A DNA stretch of 64,000 nucleotides, taken from NCBI RefSeq assembly GCF_007565055.1, contig NC_044555.1:39224235-39288234 (forward strand), given 5' to 3'. The notes under the pieces were generated by a model. It searched no databases and was not told the origin of the DNA. It worked only from the letters and a program-made list of their open reading frames with translations. The translations under genes were made by a program, and so were the position numbers. This DNA is from Rhinopithecus roxellana. Taxonomy: Eukaryota > Chordata > Mammalia > Primates > Cercopithecidae. Each line of letters starts with the position of its first letter. The first letter of the stretch is position 1. Shown here one piece after another: positions 1 to 11,160 of the stretch.

Positions 1-1436
1 TGAAGGCCTGCTATCCAGATAAATTTGTCCCATAGAGTGTTCCCTTTATGTGACGTACTACCCTTTCCCCTGGTAGTAGGAGTCCCTGAGAGCCAGACTG
101 TGAATGCTGTTGCTCCTCTGGGCTTAGCTGCCTAATGGATCTGCCACACTCCAAGCTGATGTTGGGAAATGCCTGCAAGGGATTCAGAGATGTGAACTCT
201 CCTAAAGTCTCCCAGTAGCAAGTACCAGCACCAGTTCTGATGCGGGTGGCAGGGGAGTAATGTAGACTCGTTGAGATTCCTTGGCTATAGATAGCCTTAG
301 GGTGTTGGCTTTCTCAAATGCCAGTTGTAGTATAAATAAACTGGTCATGTAGACAGTATCAGGACCTTCTGGTTAGTCATGTTGATGCAGGCAATGGTGA
401 TAGCTGATATCATGTACAAATTTTCTCCTTCCGGGGTGCAGTGTTATCTACCTGAAAGTGCTGTAACGGACTGTGTTGGTTGGCCTCCAGCTAGGAGGTC
501 GTGCTTGCAAAGGAGCGTCAGCTGCAGTGGTAGTGTTGAAATTTGTTTGCCTTATGTTACCCAAAGCAGGTACTCTGGTTTCTCAGGTGATAGGTGAGGA
601 CATAAAGCCCCCCAAAGTTCTTGTCCTTTGTGTTAAGCGATCAGTGTGGGTAGAGGAGCAAAATCAGGTGGGGACTAGGTCAGACAGATCCATGCTCTGA
701 TCCTCCACATGGGGGGCAATCTGCAGCCACTGTGGGAGTTGGGGGACAGTTACCTCACCATTGATGTAATGTTCCAGAGTAGAGAAAAGCTGCCTCTACT
801 GCACAGAAGAGCTTGTGCAAGAAGTGGGGCATGGCAGGCATCAGAAAGCCCCACCCAGATCCCATGCACTTGGCAAGGTACGTCTCATACCTGTAGATTT
901 CCGCTAACAGCAGTGAACTAAATTCCAGGACATCTATATTCAGAACAAAGACTGCCACAGACCAGAAGTCTCCCTGGGAAATAGCTATTTCACAAAATTC
1001 AGGTAGGAGCTTCTTTCAACTTGCAAATGTTGCCTGAGTTAATCGGGAGACTTCCACAAGGTCCTACACAAGGCTCTTCCCATTCCTCATTGCTCCCTAA
1101 ATCAGTACCAGCTCTGTTCAGGCTTTTTCTGTGGCCTGGATTTCCAGGTTCCCTGGTGGAAGTGTATATCCTGAAATCACTCTCTTTCCCTCTCACATTC
1201 TGGGAACTTACAGTTTTTTGCCTGCCTCATGGTGTAGGCTGCAGCATGCAGCTTCTTTCAGAGAATTGGTGGATTTCAGTTTTCCTGTTGTTTCTGCATT
1301 TCTTCTTGGAAATAGAGTTCACAGTGTGAATAAGTATACACTATTTTGTCTTTCCAAGTGGGAGAGTCTTGCTAACACTGACTCTAATTTGCTATCTTGG
1401 GGTAAAAAAAATAAAATAAAATAAAATAAAATAATA
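1..1436 (+). repeat. Probable LINE-derived block with A-rich tail
   Basis: This stretch is more GC-rich than the following DNA and ends in an (AAAAT)n-like tail at about 1404-1432, the pattern of a retroposed 3' end on the plus strand. Its wording (phrases about 340-700 and 990-1270) resembles primate LINE-1 untranslated sequence, but I cannot assign a subfamily. Open frames inside are short (up to 102 codons), lack recognisable motifs and overlap on both strands, so none is called as a gene. It begins before the window. It could instead be part of an old LTR element. Confidence 0.4.
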
Positions 1437-3015
1437 ACAGTAATGAAAACACATGTAAACTTGCATTGTGATTAGGATGATCAATTTATGTGATAACTTT
1501 AAGAGAAACAATTTATTATACATAAAACTAATACATAAACTTGCTCAGCAGCTTGTGGGAATGAATGCCTTTTATAATAAATTTTATCCATTTGAAATAT
1601 TTGTGCCATTTTAAATATGAACTGATGCATGTAAGTATTGCTAATATAGAGAAAGCTATTTTAAATGATGATATGAATGCTTCATGGTGACTTAAATTTT
1701 TACATGTATATGTAACTGAATGGGGGAAATTTTGCCATTTCTGTTATAATCCAATGTTTTTACTGATTTCCTGAAAAACTAATGTCTCAGAAATAGCACG
1801 CTAAAATATATTTCTGATATTAGCATTTTCTAAAACAGAACAGAAAATTTTCAAAGCACATTATATATCTTCATGTGCTCAATCAGAATTTGAATTTGTT
1901 AAAAGTAATTAGGTAGGTAAAATTTCCTTTGAAAACCTAGTTTTTTTTATTTGAAAGAAACAAGTTTAAAAAATTGAAAAGCTCTTTCCATAAAAATCAA
2001 AGAAACAAATAAAAGACCCGTCTAAATGTTCAAATGCAACAAGGGTAACATTCTCTGGAGTGAGACTTGCTTTATTGTTGCCATTGAGATTGTGCTCAGA
2101 AGGATTTGGTTGGAGATGGAATTTACATCTAGAAATTGTGCCTGCTGATAATCTTGAATAATTTTATTGGCTTGCTTCTCTTGGGAAAGATAAATCCTCC
2201 AGTTGGCTACTTACGATACAGCTAAATTTGAACTTTTCCAGAGAATCTCTTTAATAAAGACATGAACTAATTACTGTGGAAATTAGGCTGAAGTAAAAAT
2301 TCTACATGTGCAATGAAGAAGGATTTAGTAATTATTTTTATCCTCATGTTTAATAACATATCAGGGCAGAGTATTATGAATCTCAATGTTACACTATGAT
2401 GTGTCATAGAAAATAACTTTTTAAAAATTATGATGTTTAAAAAAAATTCTATCAGTGATAGTTTCTTTTCCTGATCTGACACTGTATGTTTTTTAAAAAA
2501 AATCTATGACTGCCTCTGATTAAGATGCAAGTATACTCTATACTTGTATCTCTTCAGACAGTGAAAAGCAAAATATTGCTCTGCAAGGTGTCTGGGATTC
2601 AAAACTATGCCACAAAATGGATCAACCAAAAAACAAAAAATGCAGTTGTTTTCAACATTAACATAAAGATTATATTGTTAGAATCATTAGCAAAATTTTG
2701 AAAGAATGTAATTTAGTAGCATGTAGTAAACCAGGGTATGGATGTAAGTGTACGTCTCAGTAGTCTTAACCTTTCCTCATACCCAATAATGTACAGGTTT
2801 GTTGCAAAATATTAATTATTTTTTCATTGAAATTCAGACTGCATCCATGTCTAATGTAGGATATTTGTCAGTCTGGCCTAGAAAGGCAGTATATAAAGTA
2901 GAAAACATGATCTAACCAGATATTTTGAAAAAATAAGACAAATATATCAAAGTCAGATCATTTAGTCTTGAAATAAGTATCTATGTTCAAATACATCATG
3001 AAATTAATCTACATG
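1437..3015. other. AT-rich sequence, nothing recognised
   Basis: About 1.6 kb of AT-rich DNA with many homopolymer runs and no open frame above about 70 codons. I see no Alu, LTR or LINE landmarks and no splice-flanked coding segment. Confidence 0.5.
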
Positions 3016-3173
3016 ACTTGATTTTCACACCAAAAAAAGGCGGTTGAGGAAAATAAGCTCAAGTATAATAGTTATAAGATGAGTGATTCTGAGTTATTAA
3101 TTCATATTAAGCCCAGGGCTCTGGAAATTATTGTATCTGGACTATTTTGTGATGATATTAACTTTTGTCCTGT
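3016..3173 (+). repeat. Direct duplication, copy A
   Basis: About 155 bp that recurs at 3841-3995. Shared blocks include a CACACCAAAAAA-type start, GAGGAAAATAAGCTCAA, GAGTTATTAATTCATAT and TTTTGTGATGATATTAAC. The copies differ by scattered substitutions and small indels (roughly 85% alike by eye). It is not a repeat family I recognise. Confidence 0.8.
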
Positions 3174-3369
3174 TTAGCTTTCTGCCAGGAAGGTGGAGCA
3201 TCAAGAGCAAAACATAGAGAAACAAGCTTCCCTTTGTAAAATCTGTGGTGTCTCTCCTTCTAAAATATAGTATATAATTCCTTTTCATTTTTACTCTTGT
3301 TTCCTCAATAAAATAATCATATTAGAGCTGAGAAGCCTTCCAAAAGAGTGATAAAAAGGATGAAATATT

Positions 3370-3592
3370 GGCTGGGTGCGGTGGCTCATGCCGGTAGTCC
3401 TAGCATTTTGAGAGGCCAAGGCTGACAGATTGCATGAGCCCAGGAGTTTGAGGACCTCCTGGGCAACATAGTGAAATCCCATCTCTATGAATAAATACAA
3501 AAACTTAGCCAGGTGTCGTGGCGCATGCCCCTAGTCCCAGCTACTTGGAAGGCTGAGGCGGGAAAATCACTTGATCCTGGGTGGCAGATATT
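3370..3592 (+). repeat. Old Alu (AluJ-like), 3' truncated
   Basis: It starts with GGCTGGGTGCGGTGGCTCAT, has the left-arm box and GCCCAGGAGTTTGAGG, and continues into a right-arm start (GCCAGGTGTCGTGGCGCAT), then stops before the second-arm end and tail. The many CpG losses and the GCCCAGGAGTTTGAG form suggest an AluJ-age element. It lies between the two copies of the local duplication. Confidence 0.85.
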
Positions 3593-3840
3593 CCTATTCT
3601 GAAGTAACTAATTTTAAGACAAATGAGAAGGATGAAAGTGCTGGCAATAATTTGCCATGAATATACGAACTGATTTTCTTTCAACAGAAAATTCACAAAT
3701 GGTAAATGTATAGTAAATTGTTAAGAAAACTTAATTAGTTTATAAGATAAAAACCTTTATTTTATTCTTATAAAAAATGAAATATCATTGTTAATTAATT
3801 TTCAAAATTTAGAAAACCATATTGAAATAAAATATCAATA

Positions 3841-3995
3841 TGATTTGATTTTTACACCAAAAAAGGCAAGTGAGGAAAATAAGCTCAATTATAATTATTT
3901 ACAACATGATTGAGTTATTAATTCATATCAAGCAGAGGGCTCTGAAAATTATTGTATCTAGACTATTTTGTGATGATATTAACTTTTGTCCTATT
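3841..3995 (+). repeat. Direct duplication, copy B
   Basis: Second copy of the segment at 3016-3173, same orientation, about 825 bp away. Similarity fades at both ends: after GTCCTATTTG the copies diverge completely. No transposon ends or poly-A are visible, so local segmental duplication is the simplest reading. Confidence 0.8.
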
Positions 3996-4400
3996 TGTCA
4001 TTCTCCAAAAAAACACATTATGCATATTTTATGCTGTATTCTTCTAGTTTATTTATTTTATGCTTTGTTACATTTATCAAGCAAATATTTATGGAGTGTT
4101 TACCATGTGCCAGACACTAAGATACAATGTTGAGCAAAAACAGTTTGATTCCTGCTCTCAGGGAACTTGTAGGTTAACGGCAGTGACTGGTATTAATCAA
4201 ATAATTAAAGCAACAAATTAATGAGCTTCAACTAGATTGAACATAGGAAAACTAGGTACAAGTCTATGGCTATAACCCTAGTAAGAAAAAGGCTTAGTTT
4301 GTGTTGGTAGTAGACATGGAGAGGGGTGGAAGAATTTGTGAGCTTTGTGGTCAGTAACATTTCTTTGCATAGTCCATTAACTATGAATGTATAATGCATT
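3996..4400. other. Non-coding, one ancient repeat-like patch
   Basis: At about 4080-4200, the words TTTACCATGTGCCAGACACTAAGA and the following text resemble an ancient mammalian interspersed repeat. A related phrase is at 17555-17600. Nothing else is recognised here. Confidence 0.4.
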
Positions 4401-4697
4401 AAGAATTGGGATTATGGCCAGGCGCGGTGGCTCAAGCCTGTAATCCCAGCACTTTGGGAGGCCGAGGCGGGCGGATCACGAGGTCAGGAGATCGAGACCA
4501 TCCTGGCTAATACGGTGAAACCCCGTCTCTACTAAAAAAATACAAAAAACTAGCCGGGCGAGGTGGCGGGCGCCTGTAGTCCCAGCTACTCGGGAGGCTG
4601 AGGCAGGAGAATGGCGTAAACCCGGGAGGCGGAGTTTGCAGTGAGCTGAGATCTGGCCACTGCACTCCAGCCTGGGTGACAGAGTGAGACTCCTTCT

Positions 4698-4742
<45 letters not shown>

Positions 4743-4753
4743 ATTGGGATTAT
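4401..4753 (+). mobile_element. Young AluY, Old World monkey type, with target duplication
   Basis: Full-length Alu at 4416-4698 followed by an uninterrupted A tail of about 42 bases. It is flanked by the same 13-15-base word (AAGAATTGGGATTAT, 4401-4415; repeated from 4741 after the tail), a clear target-site duplication from LINE-1-mediated insertion. CTCAAGCCTGTAATCCC and GATCTGGCCACTGCACTCC are diagnostic of cercopithecoid AluY. The pure tail and near-identical flanks indicate a recent insertion. Open frames over it on the minus strand are Alu shadows. Confidence 0.95.
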
Positions 4754-5718
4754 TATTATTATAATTATACATATATTATACAATGGTTTAAGATTTTAAG
4801 GAAATTTCCCCCTTCTGGAAGCTTTGTGTAATTACCCTAATATAGCCAGGCTTACAGTAATAAGAGTGTTTTAAAATGTATGCAGAATAAAAATCATAAT
4901 TCCCTGTGAATTTATATATCTACTAATAACCTAATTTTTAAATTAGCACTAATTTAGAAAGTGTTTCATAAAGTTACTCTCCCAAATGCGTCTTGGTGTG
5001 CCTCGTTGCAAAACATCATCAATTTGAAAAATTTGGCAATTAGAAATCAAGATGAACAATTAACAAACATATATAACATTGGTTCCCAATTCACAATGCA
5101 TTCTAACTTGTGAAATATTTCATAAAATGAATAATATTTTTGAGTTAAAAACCCCACACTTTTGTTATGAAATATTTCCTCTTCATTCTTGTTTCTTTGA
5201 AATAAAACATCAAATAATTATTTTTCAAGATAATTTTTCACTAAAAATCAAACATTTACTGACATTTTATATGACCTTTATCAAACAATTATAACTCAGA
5301 AATCATTGAAAAGTACAATATGTATATATTACAAAGATGTATTTTAAACAAAATGTTACCACAATAAAATATATTGCTGTTTGAACTTTGAATTTTCAAA
5401 CTTTTTTCAATAAACTTGAGAAACAAATATACCAAAGAGATTAAAATTCTTGAAGTCCTTTACAAATATTATTTATCTATAGTGCTGTCATTTCAACAAG
5501 GATCTAGTTAATTTTACTATTCTCAGAGTGATTTTAGAAAATGACAGCAATTTTTTCTCATTTTGATATTATACGAAAAATGCCTCTTAAAATATATCAT
5601 GGCAAAAAGTATTAATCATGTCATTTATCTTATAGTTAATGTGATGAACAATGTCATTAGATTTTCCACCATAAAAAATTCATCCCAGGTATTAAAGTAT
5701 CTTTTATTGTTATTTTAT
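4754..5718. other. AT-rich sequence, nothing recognised
   Basis: Roughly 960 bp of AT-rich DNA. The open frames are 70-77 codons, of low-complexity composition, with no domain. No repeat family is identified. Confidence 0.5.
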
Positions 5719-5915
5719 ACATTTTTTGAGATAGGGTCTCTCTCTTCTCTTTCACCTGTGCTGGAGTGCAGTGGTGTAATAATGGCAATCAAATGACTCT
5801 CTGGAGATTCAGTCTCCTGAGTAGTTGGCACTACAAGCTTGTGTCACACTATGCTCAGCTAATAATTAAAAAAAAATTATAGAGACTATGTCTCACTATG
5901 TTTCTCAAGCTGGTA
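5719..5915 (-). repeat. Diverged Alu fragment, antisense
   Basis: Reading on plus: TTTTTTGAGATAGGGTCTCTC, GCTGGAGTGCAGTGGTGTAA, TCTCCTGAGTAGTTGG, then a degraded GAGACTATGTCTCACTATGTT. It is an old, damaged antisense Alu left arm with indels, of AluJ or monomer age. Confidence 0.8.
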
Positions 5916-6736
5916 AAGTATTTTTTGAAATAGAATCTATACAAGGTCAAGTGTTATGTAGTATTTGATTTATCTCGTCCTTCTGAATCCAAAATACAAG
6001 CATATTTTAATTTCTGAATTGTATATAAGGCAACAGAGATAGTGTTATAATAGGTAGGAACTCACATTTGCCTCCTTCAAGAGAAGTTTAAATTATAAAT
6101 CAGTATTTTATCACTGGCATACAGCTTGATCACAGGATAAAAGTGAACAATGAATGTGTTTTCTGGCCATTAAAAACTCATCACATACAAAAATTTGTTT
6201 AGTGAGAAAAAGTGTAATTCAATAAAACATTAATTTGAAAATAAGAGTTCTTATTCAATCAAAGAGCTAGTTACTAAAGATGTTTTAAAGAATAACGTCA
6301 AGGAATATTTTCAAACGAGTTCATGTAGTGGGTATAGATGTTTACACATTCCACTGGCAATAACAATGATAGCTATTTGCATTTCTAATTGAGAATTAGG
6401 TAGCTATCAAGAGACTGGTTCATCTCTGAACTGATAAAAGAGTAAATTCTAATTGTTATGTGTCACCAGAAGAGACTAGTGGAATTAGAACATTACTTGT
6501 GAGAATATAAACCTGAAATAATTTTTAAACTGTTTTCCAGCTCAAAGCATTTTTTATAATTTCTTTATAATTGTTTACAAGCTATTTACTTTTAAACTTT
6601 GATTTGACAATATCCATTCTTATTTTTAAAACTACCATATACTATTAAGTCACTTAATAGAACATGCTATTAATTACTGGCTGAAGCAGGAAAGTGACAT
6701 GAAATAAAGGGTTGAAATTTCCCTGTAGTAATAGTA
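5916..6736. other. AT-rich sequence, nothing recognised
   Basis: About 820 bp between the old Alu and the first provirus, with no gene or repeat landmark that I can support. Confidence 0.5.
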
Positions 6737-6741
6737 AACAT

Positions 6742-7222
6742 TTTAAGAGTTAAATAAAGAGAAAAGAAACACAAAAAGTGGCTCAATAGTCAAAGACAGG
6801 TTTATTTTGGAGAATAAACCTGAGAGGGGCTTCTGGCTAATTTTTTGGTCAGTAGTACTCTCTCTTACAAACTAAGAGTGTTTAAGGGTTTTAGGATGAG
6901 AGAGCTTATCACAGGCTTGGAATGTTTCTGTGTGAAGGAGAAGTTTATTGCGGGGTTGGAATGTCTCTGGTTGGAGGGGAGGTTATCTTGGGGCTCACAT
7001 CTCTCCAGCCAAACGAGAGGTTATCTTGGGGCTGGCATGTCTCTGGTTGGGGAGGGATTTATCTTAGGGTTGGAATGCTTCTGGTCAGAGGTGTCATTTG
7101 TAGTTTATGGTCATGTGACCTTAGCTATTAGGCTGATACATTTTTGATTTAGGCAGTTTTTAATTCTTGGGAACTTCAAAATGGCAGTACTTGTCCAAGA
7201 TGGCGATGCTCCTGCTCTGTCA
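6742..7222 (-). repeat. 3' LTR of ERV-1
   Basis: About 481 bp. Its plus-strand right end (CCTGCTCTGTCA) matches the end of the 5' LTR remnant at 12941-12952. U3 contains about five tandem units of roughly 38 bp at 6916-7106 (recurring GGAATG..CTCTGGTTGG..GAGGTTATCTTGGGG), enhancer-like in position. A polyadenylation signal (AATAAA on the minus strand, plus 6801-6806) lies in a perfect hairpin, 6797-6822. The outer end has decayed from TG to TT on plus. No intact polypurine tract is evident next to it. Confidence 0.85.
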
Positions 7223-7440
7223 ATCCAGACCCTGTAGTTATAAAAAGGACCAGGGGCGGAGTGTACTTTCTGGCTACTTCTTGCTGATGGGGGGACGGAG
7301 AGTTTTCTGGTCTTGAATTGACTGTAGGAGTAGCATTGTCTGTGGATGTTTTTGGGTAGTTATCTGTGAAATGGCCATGATCCTGTCAGTTAATACCTTT
7401 GAAAAAGGCTAATTAGGCATGGTAAGAACATTAGTCCTAG

Positions 7441-7905
7441 TCATATTATTAGGAGAGGGATGAGGAATGGAAAGACCCATGCTATGATTTTGTTCCCAAA
7501 CCAAGAATTTATTTGGTTGTTCTGATATTCCTTTCGCTTTTTAGCCCCTTTTTTAAGTTGTTCAGCAGCGTCTCTTACTAAGCCTGATTGATTGTGATAG
7601 AAACAACATTCCTCACCCAATGAGAGGCAGAGGTCCCCTTTTTCAGCCATTATAAGATCTACTCCCCCTCTGTTTTGAAGGACACTAGCCAATGAGTCTA
7701 GTTGGTCTTGGACTCTTATGAGGCTTTGGGCTATATCTTCTAAAGAGCCCTGTAGTTCTGTTGAAAGAGGCTTAAAATATGCTAAGGAGGTGGCTACTCT
7801 GTCTGTTCCCAATCCAGTTCTGGAGGTTATACCCAAGGTGGCCATTAAGGGAATGACATGGATGGCCCTTCTTTTCCTAACATATTGGACAGATGGGAGA
7901 GGCAA
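7441..7905 (-). pseudogene. env: ERV-1 env, transmembrane (TM) part
   Basis: An open segment of 154 codons. In order: a furin-type site RKRR (7867-7878), a hydrophobic fusion-peptide-like stretch (IHVIPLMATLGI), a heptad-rich region, an immunosuppressive-type motif with the CX6CC pair (7603-7680; C-LSLGEE-CC), a glycosylation site (NQS) and a short hydrophobic anchor ending in LIPLLII. It stops almost directly after the anchor, so the cytoplasmic tail is missing. It is in a different frame from the surface part upstream, with stops between 7906 and 8111. In the family this subunit mediates membrane fusion; here only the domain survives, and no function is implied. Confidence 0.9.
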
Positions 7906-8111
7906 AGGTTTATTAGGAGGAACTAATCCAAAGGAGGAGATAGATAAACTAGGATACAGGTTCTGGTCCAGTTGGTGGGGAGAAAAAGGTTCTGGTCCGT
8001 GTTGGTGCCAAACAAAAAGAACAAGACTTTGTCATAAATACAGGCAGAGATATGGAAAGAGAATAAGTGAATTCAAGATAGGGTGTTTTTTCTTTCCAGT
8101 GGTTCATTGCT

Positions 8112-8942
8112 CTAGATGGACAAGGAGGAGTCCAGGGAGATACCTACTATAGCACAGATATAGGAAGAGTCATTTTTTACACATTTAATGTAATCAGATG
8201 TTGCACAATTGATATTGAGCCATGGAAAAGGGTGGGAACCAGGGACAGCACAAGTTAGGCCAGAGGCATTGATTGAGGGAGAGGCCATAAAATGAGCTGA
8301 ATGCAGAAACATTCCATTTGCTTCAGCTGATACTTGGTAGTCAACTCGATTAGTTTGATGGTCAGAAGAGTGTTTAATAATGATAGTGCAGTTGCATTGG
8401 TTAGGTGTTAAGGATCCTACAGGGAAGTTTCCCTCAGAGGCTGAAAAGCAAAGTGAGGCTTGTTGTAAAAGTGGGTTGTGTTTAGTTATAGGCCCTTCAA
8501 TGGGAGGGTTTTGGGGCTTGAAGCACTGTAGGGAGTTGTAATAGATTTGAAATAATTTGTTAGCCTGATTGGCCCTGGAAGTGGGATAATCACAGAGCAG
8601 ACTGGCAGCTCTTTCAAAAAAGGAAGCTCCTTTTCGGAGTTTATAAATTAGGGCTATGCTTCCTGTTAAAAGCTCATGAAGAGGTGCAGGAAGGGCTGTG
8701 TAAGCTGAGGAAGACAGTGATAAGTACATCCAGCATTCCAGAGCAAAGGAAGAGTTAGCTTGCAGCAAGAGGGGTTGTGTAAGGTTTATAGGGTGTTCTA
8801 GCCTGAGAGCAGTGAGGAGTGGTTGTATTGGTGTGGTTGATGTACTTAACAAATTTATACTGAAAGAAACAAGCAAAAAGAGAAAAAGGTTATTTGGGTA
8901 GGAGTAAAGTCCTGGAAAGTTCCTTGAAGCCATAGGTCCCAC
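8112..8942 (-). pseudogene. env: ERV-1 env, surface (SU) part
   Basis: An open segment of 276 codons starting with a plausible leader: a basic/polar start followed by a hydrophobic core, LFLFLLVSFSINLL, at residues 19-32. It has several NXS/T glycosylation sites (NLT, NSS, NCT, NAS, NDS) and about a dozen cysteines, as expected of a retroviral surface glycoprotein. It ends at a stop about 210 bp before the next env frame. It follows the end of pol by about 50-100 bp. The sequence is too diverged for me to name a receptor class. It could only encode a truncated, non-anchored product if transcribed. Confidence 0.85.
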
Positions 8943-8999
8943 AGAACAGTAAGGAGTTATTCAGGATATATAATGGGAGTTTTGTAAGGGTACCACTGA

Positions 9000-10280
9000 A
9001 GGTCTGTAACAAAGTTGATTAGGAAGTGATGAAAGTTTGGGAGAGAAAGAACACAAGTAACTTATGTGGATTTCTCTTTTCCTCCGGGATTCAGGTGAGG
9101 TGAAGGGAAGTGGGTCTTGTGGAGACACAAGAGGAGGCAGAAGGGGTTTTACATTTGGCTGCTTTAGTATGTTTGGCACTTTTCTTGAGAAAAGTATAGT
9201 GAATCCAGTTGAGGAGTCCCTGGAGTTTTGCTGCCATGGGTGTGGTAAGGATGATTTGGTAAGGTCCCTTCCATTTAAGTGTGAGGGGGGAATTGGGTGC
9301 ATGACTGGGATCTTTTACCAGAACCCAGTCTTCTGGCTGTAAGAAGGGATTAGAGAAGTTGGTGACAGGTTGTGGCAGGTATTTGTCAGCATATTCTCAA
9401 AATGAAATGGCGGATGGTATGTAGAAGAGGGGAAATGAGAGGAACTGGTAGAGGTGGGGCTTGACCCTGAGGTGAAACAAAGGGGGCAAGTGGTCTCCCA
9501 TGCATGAGTTCAAAGGGGCTGAGCATTAAGGGTTTACATGGGAGCACCTGAACTTTTAGAAGGACCAAAAGTAAAAGGTAACCCAGTCTTTATGTGTTTG
9601 GAGTGACTACCTGGTGAGGGTGCTTTTTAGACTGCCATTCATTTTTTCAATCATTCCTTAAGATTGAGGTTGATATAGGATGTGCAGCTTCCAGGTGATG
9701 TGTAGAGCTTGTGTAAGTGTTTGAGTAATCTGAGAGATGAATTCAGGACCATTGTCAGATTTAAAAGAAAGAGGCACCCCAAACCTGAGTATGATTTCTG
9801 TTTTTAATTTGGCGGTGACAGTAGAAGCCCATTTGTTGGTGGTGGGAAAAGCCTCAACCTATCCCAGAAAGATATCAACCAGAACTAGAAGAAATCAAAC
9901 ATTTTTTACCTTCTATGGGTAAAGTCTATTTGCCAATACTGTCCTGGAAGGCATCCCCTAGCTTGATGGGTTGGGAAAGAAGGGAGTCTAGAGTTGGAGT
10001 GGGGTGAAGCTTTTTGGCAAATAGAACATTTATGGGAAACGGCTTTTAGCTGTTCCTTTATATCTGGGGTTATGTGTATATGGAAACTTAAGAAATGCTG
10101 TAGAGAGGAATGGCTAGTGTGGAAGAGGTTGTGGATGTCCCATAAAAGAGGTGTCTTTTCAGGGTCAAGTAGGACTAATTTGTTTTGTATGAACCAGTAT
10201 GGGGGTTTGGATTGTGTCTCTGCCATCACTAGTTGTTGTATTTGGTGCTCTGCATAAAAGGAGGGGATACGTTGCATGAG
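9000..10280 (-). pseudogene. pol: ERV-1 pol, integrase region
   Basis: Minus-strand fragments in several frames. The 9906-10277 piece has the zinc-binding C-X2-C (CSICQK), then GQYWQIDFTH with the first catalytic Asp. The second motif, SDNGPEF, is intact at 9739-9759. The third acid lies in a GMIEKMN-like stretch near 9630-9650, just after a stop. The C-terminal part includes LSPFELMHGRP (9386-9568 frame) and a WKGPYQIILTTP-like segment near 9260. All three catalytic acids are readable, but frame breaks prevent one polypeptide. Integrase in the family joins proviral DNA to the host chromosome. Confidence 0.88.
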
Positions 10281-11160
10281 GAGAAATAGGTATTGGGAGA
10301 TTGGATGATTGGTTGAGGCATGTTTTGTACAATAGTCAGCCTCACAGTTCCCTACAGAATGTGGCTTTTATCCGATTGATGTCCTTTAAAATGGATAACT
10401 GCAACCTTTTCTAGAAGTAAAGCTGCTTTTAGTAAATAATGGATTAATTTTTAATTAATGATAGGACTTCTCCTAGCCATGAGATAGCCCTGCTCGCTCC
10501 AAATTTGGGCATTGGAATGGATGATGTTATTGGCATATTTAGAATCAATGTATATATTAACTTGTGTATTTTTGGCTAGGGTCAGTGCTCTTATCAGGGC
10601 AACTAATTCTGCTTGTTAAGAGGATGTGCCCAAAGTCAAGGGGGCAGCCTCTATGACTCTTCTAGAATGGGTATTATCATGATATCCTTCAATGATGGCA
10701 TATCCTCCTTGGAGGGGAGGGTTTTTTGATGTGCTGCCACCTATAAACCAATCTGAGGTTCCCTTTATGTGAGTGGAAGTAAGGTGGTGAAACATGGTGA
10801 GATAACTTTCAATTAAATCCGAACATGAGTGTTAGTCACATGAGTGTTGGTCACGGTCCAAAATTGGTGTTTGTTGAAGACAAAAGAGTGGTAGGATTGG
10901 GGGAAAACAACTATGAAGAGAGACAGAGTGTTGAAGGAGAGTTGAATAGAAGGCTTGCATGTACGAGGATGAGATGGAAGTGAATGCCTTATGGCTGAGC
11001 AAATCTTGTAGACTGCGAGAAGAAAATACCTGAAGGGGTTCATAGAACCTGAGTTTTTGTGCCTCTGGGATAATCAGAGAGGCTGTGGCCAAAATTTTTA
11101 AGCAAAGGGGCCAGCTTTTGTAAATGGGATCTAGTTGTTTTGAAAAATATGACACTGGTT
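10281..11160 (-). pseudogene. pol: ERV-1 pol, connection and RNase H region
   Basis: It begins with a connection-domain phrase (YFSKQLDP, 11130-11155) and KILATASLIIPEAQKL. RNase H follows: IYIDSKYANNIIH with the Asp preserved near 10540, and HFKGHQ with a following GNCEAD near 10340-10380. The first catalytic position, normally WxTDGSS, reads WFIGGS near 10745, so the Asp appears to be Gly. Stops and frameshifts separate the pieces. Confidence 0.85.

Noticed and set aside
4476..4772. 98-codon open frame with a hydrophobic run
   Set aside because: Antisense reading of an AluY and its A tail.
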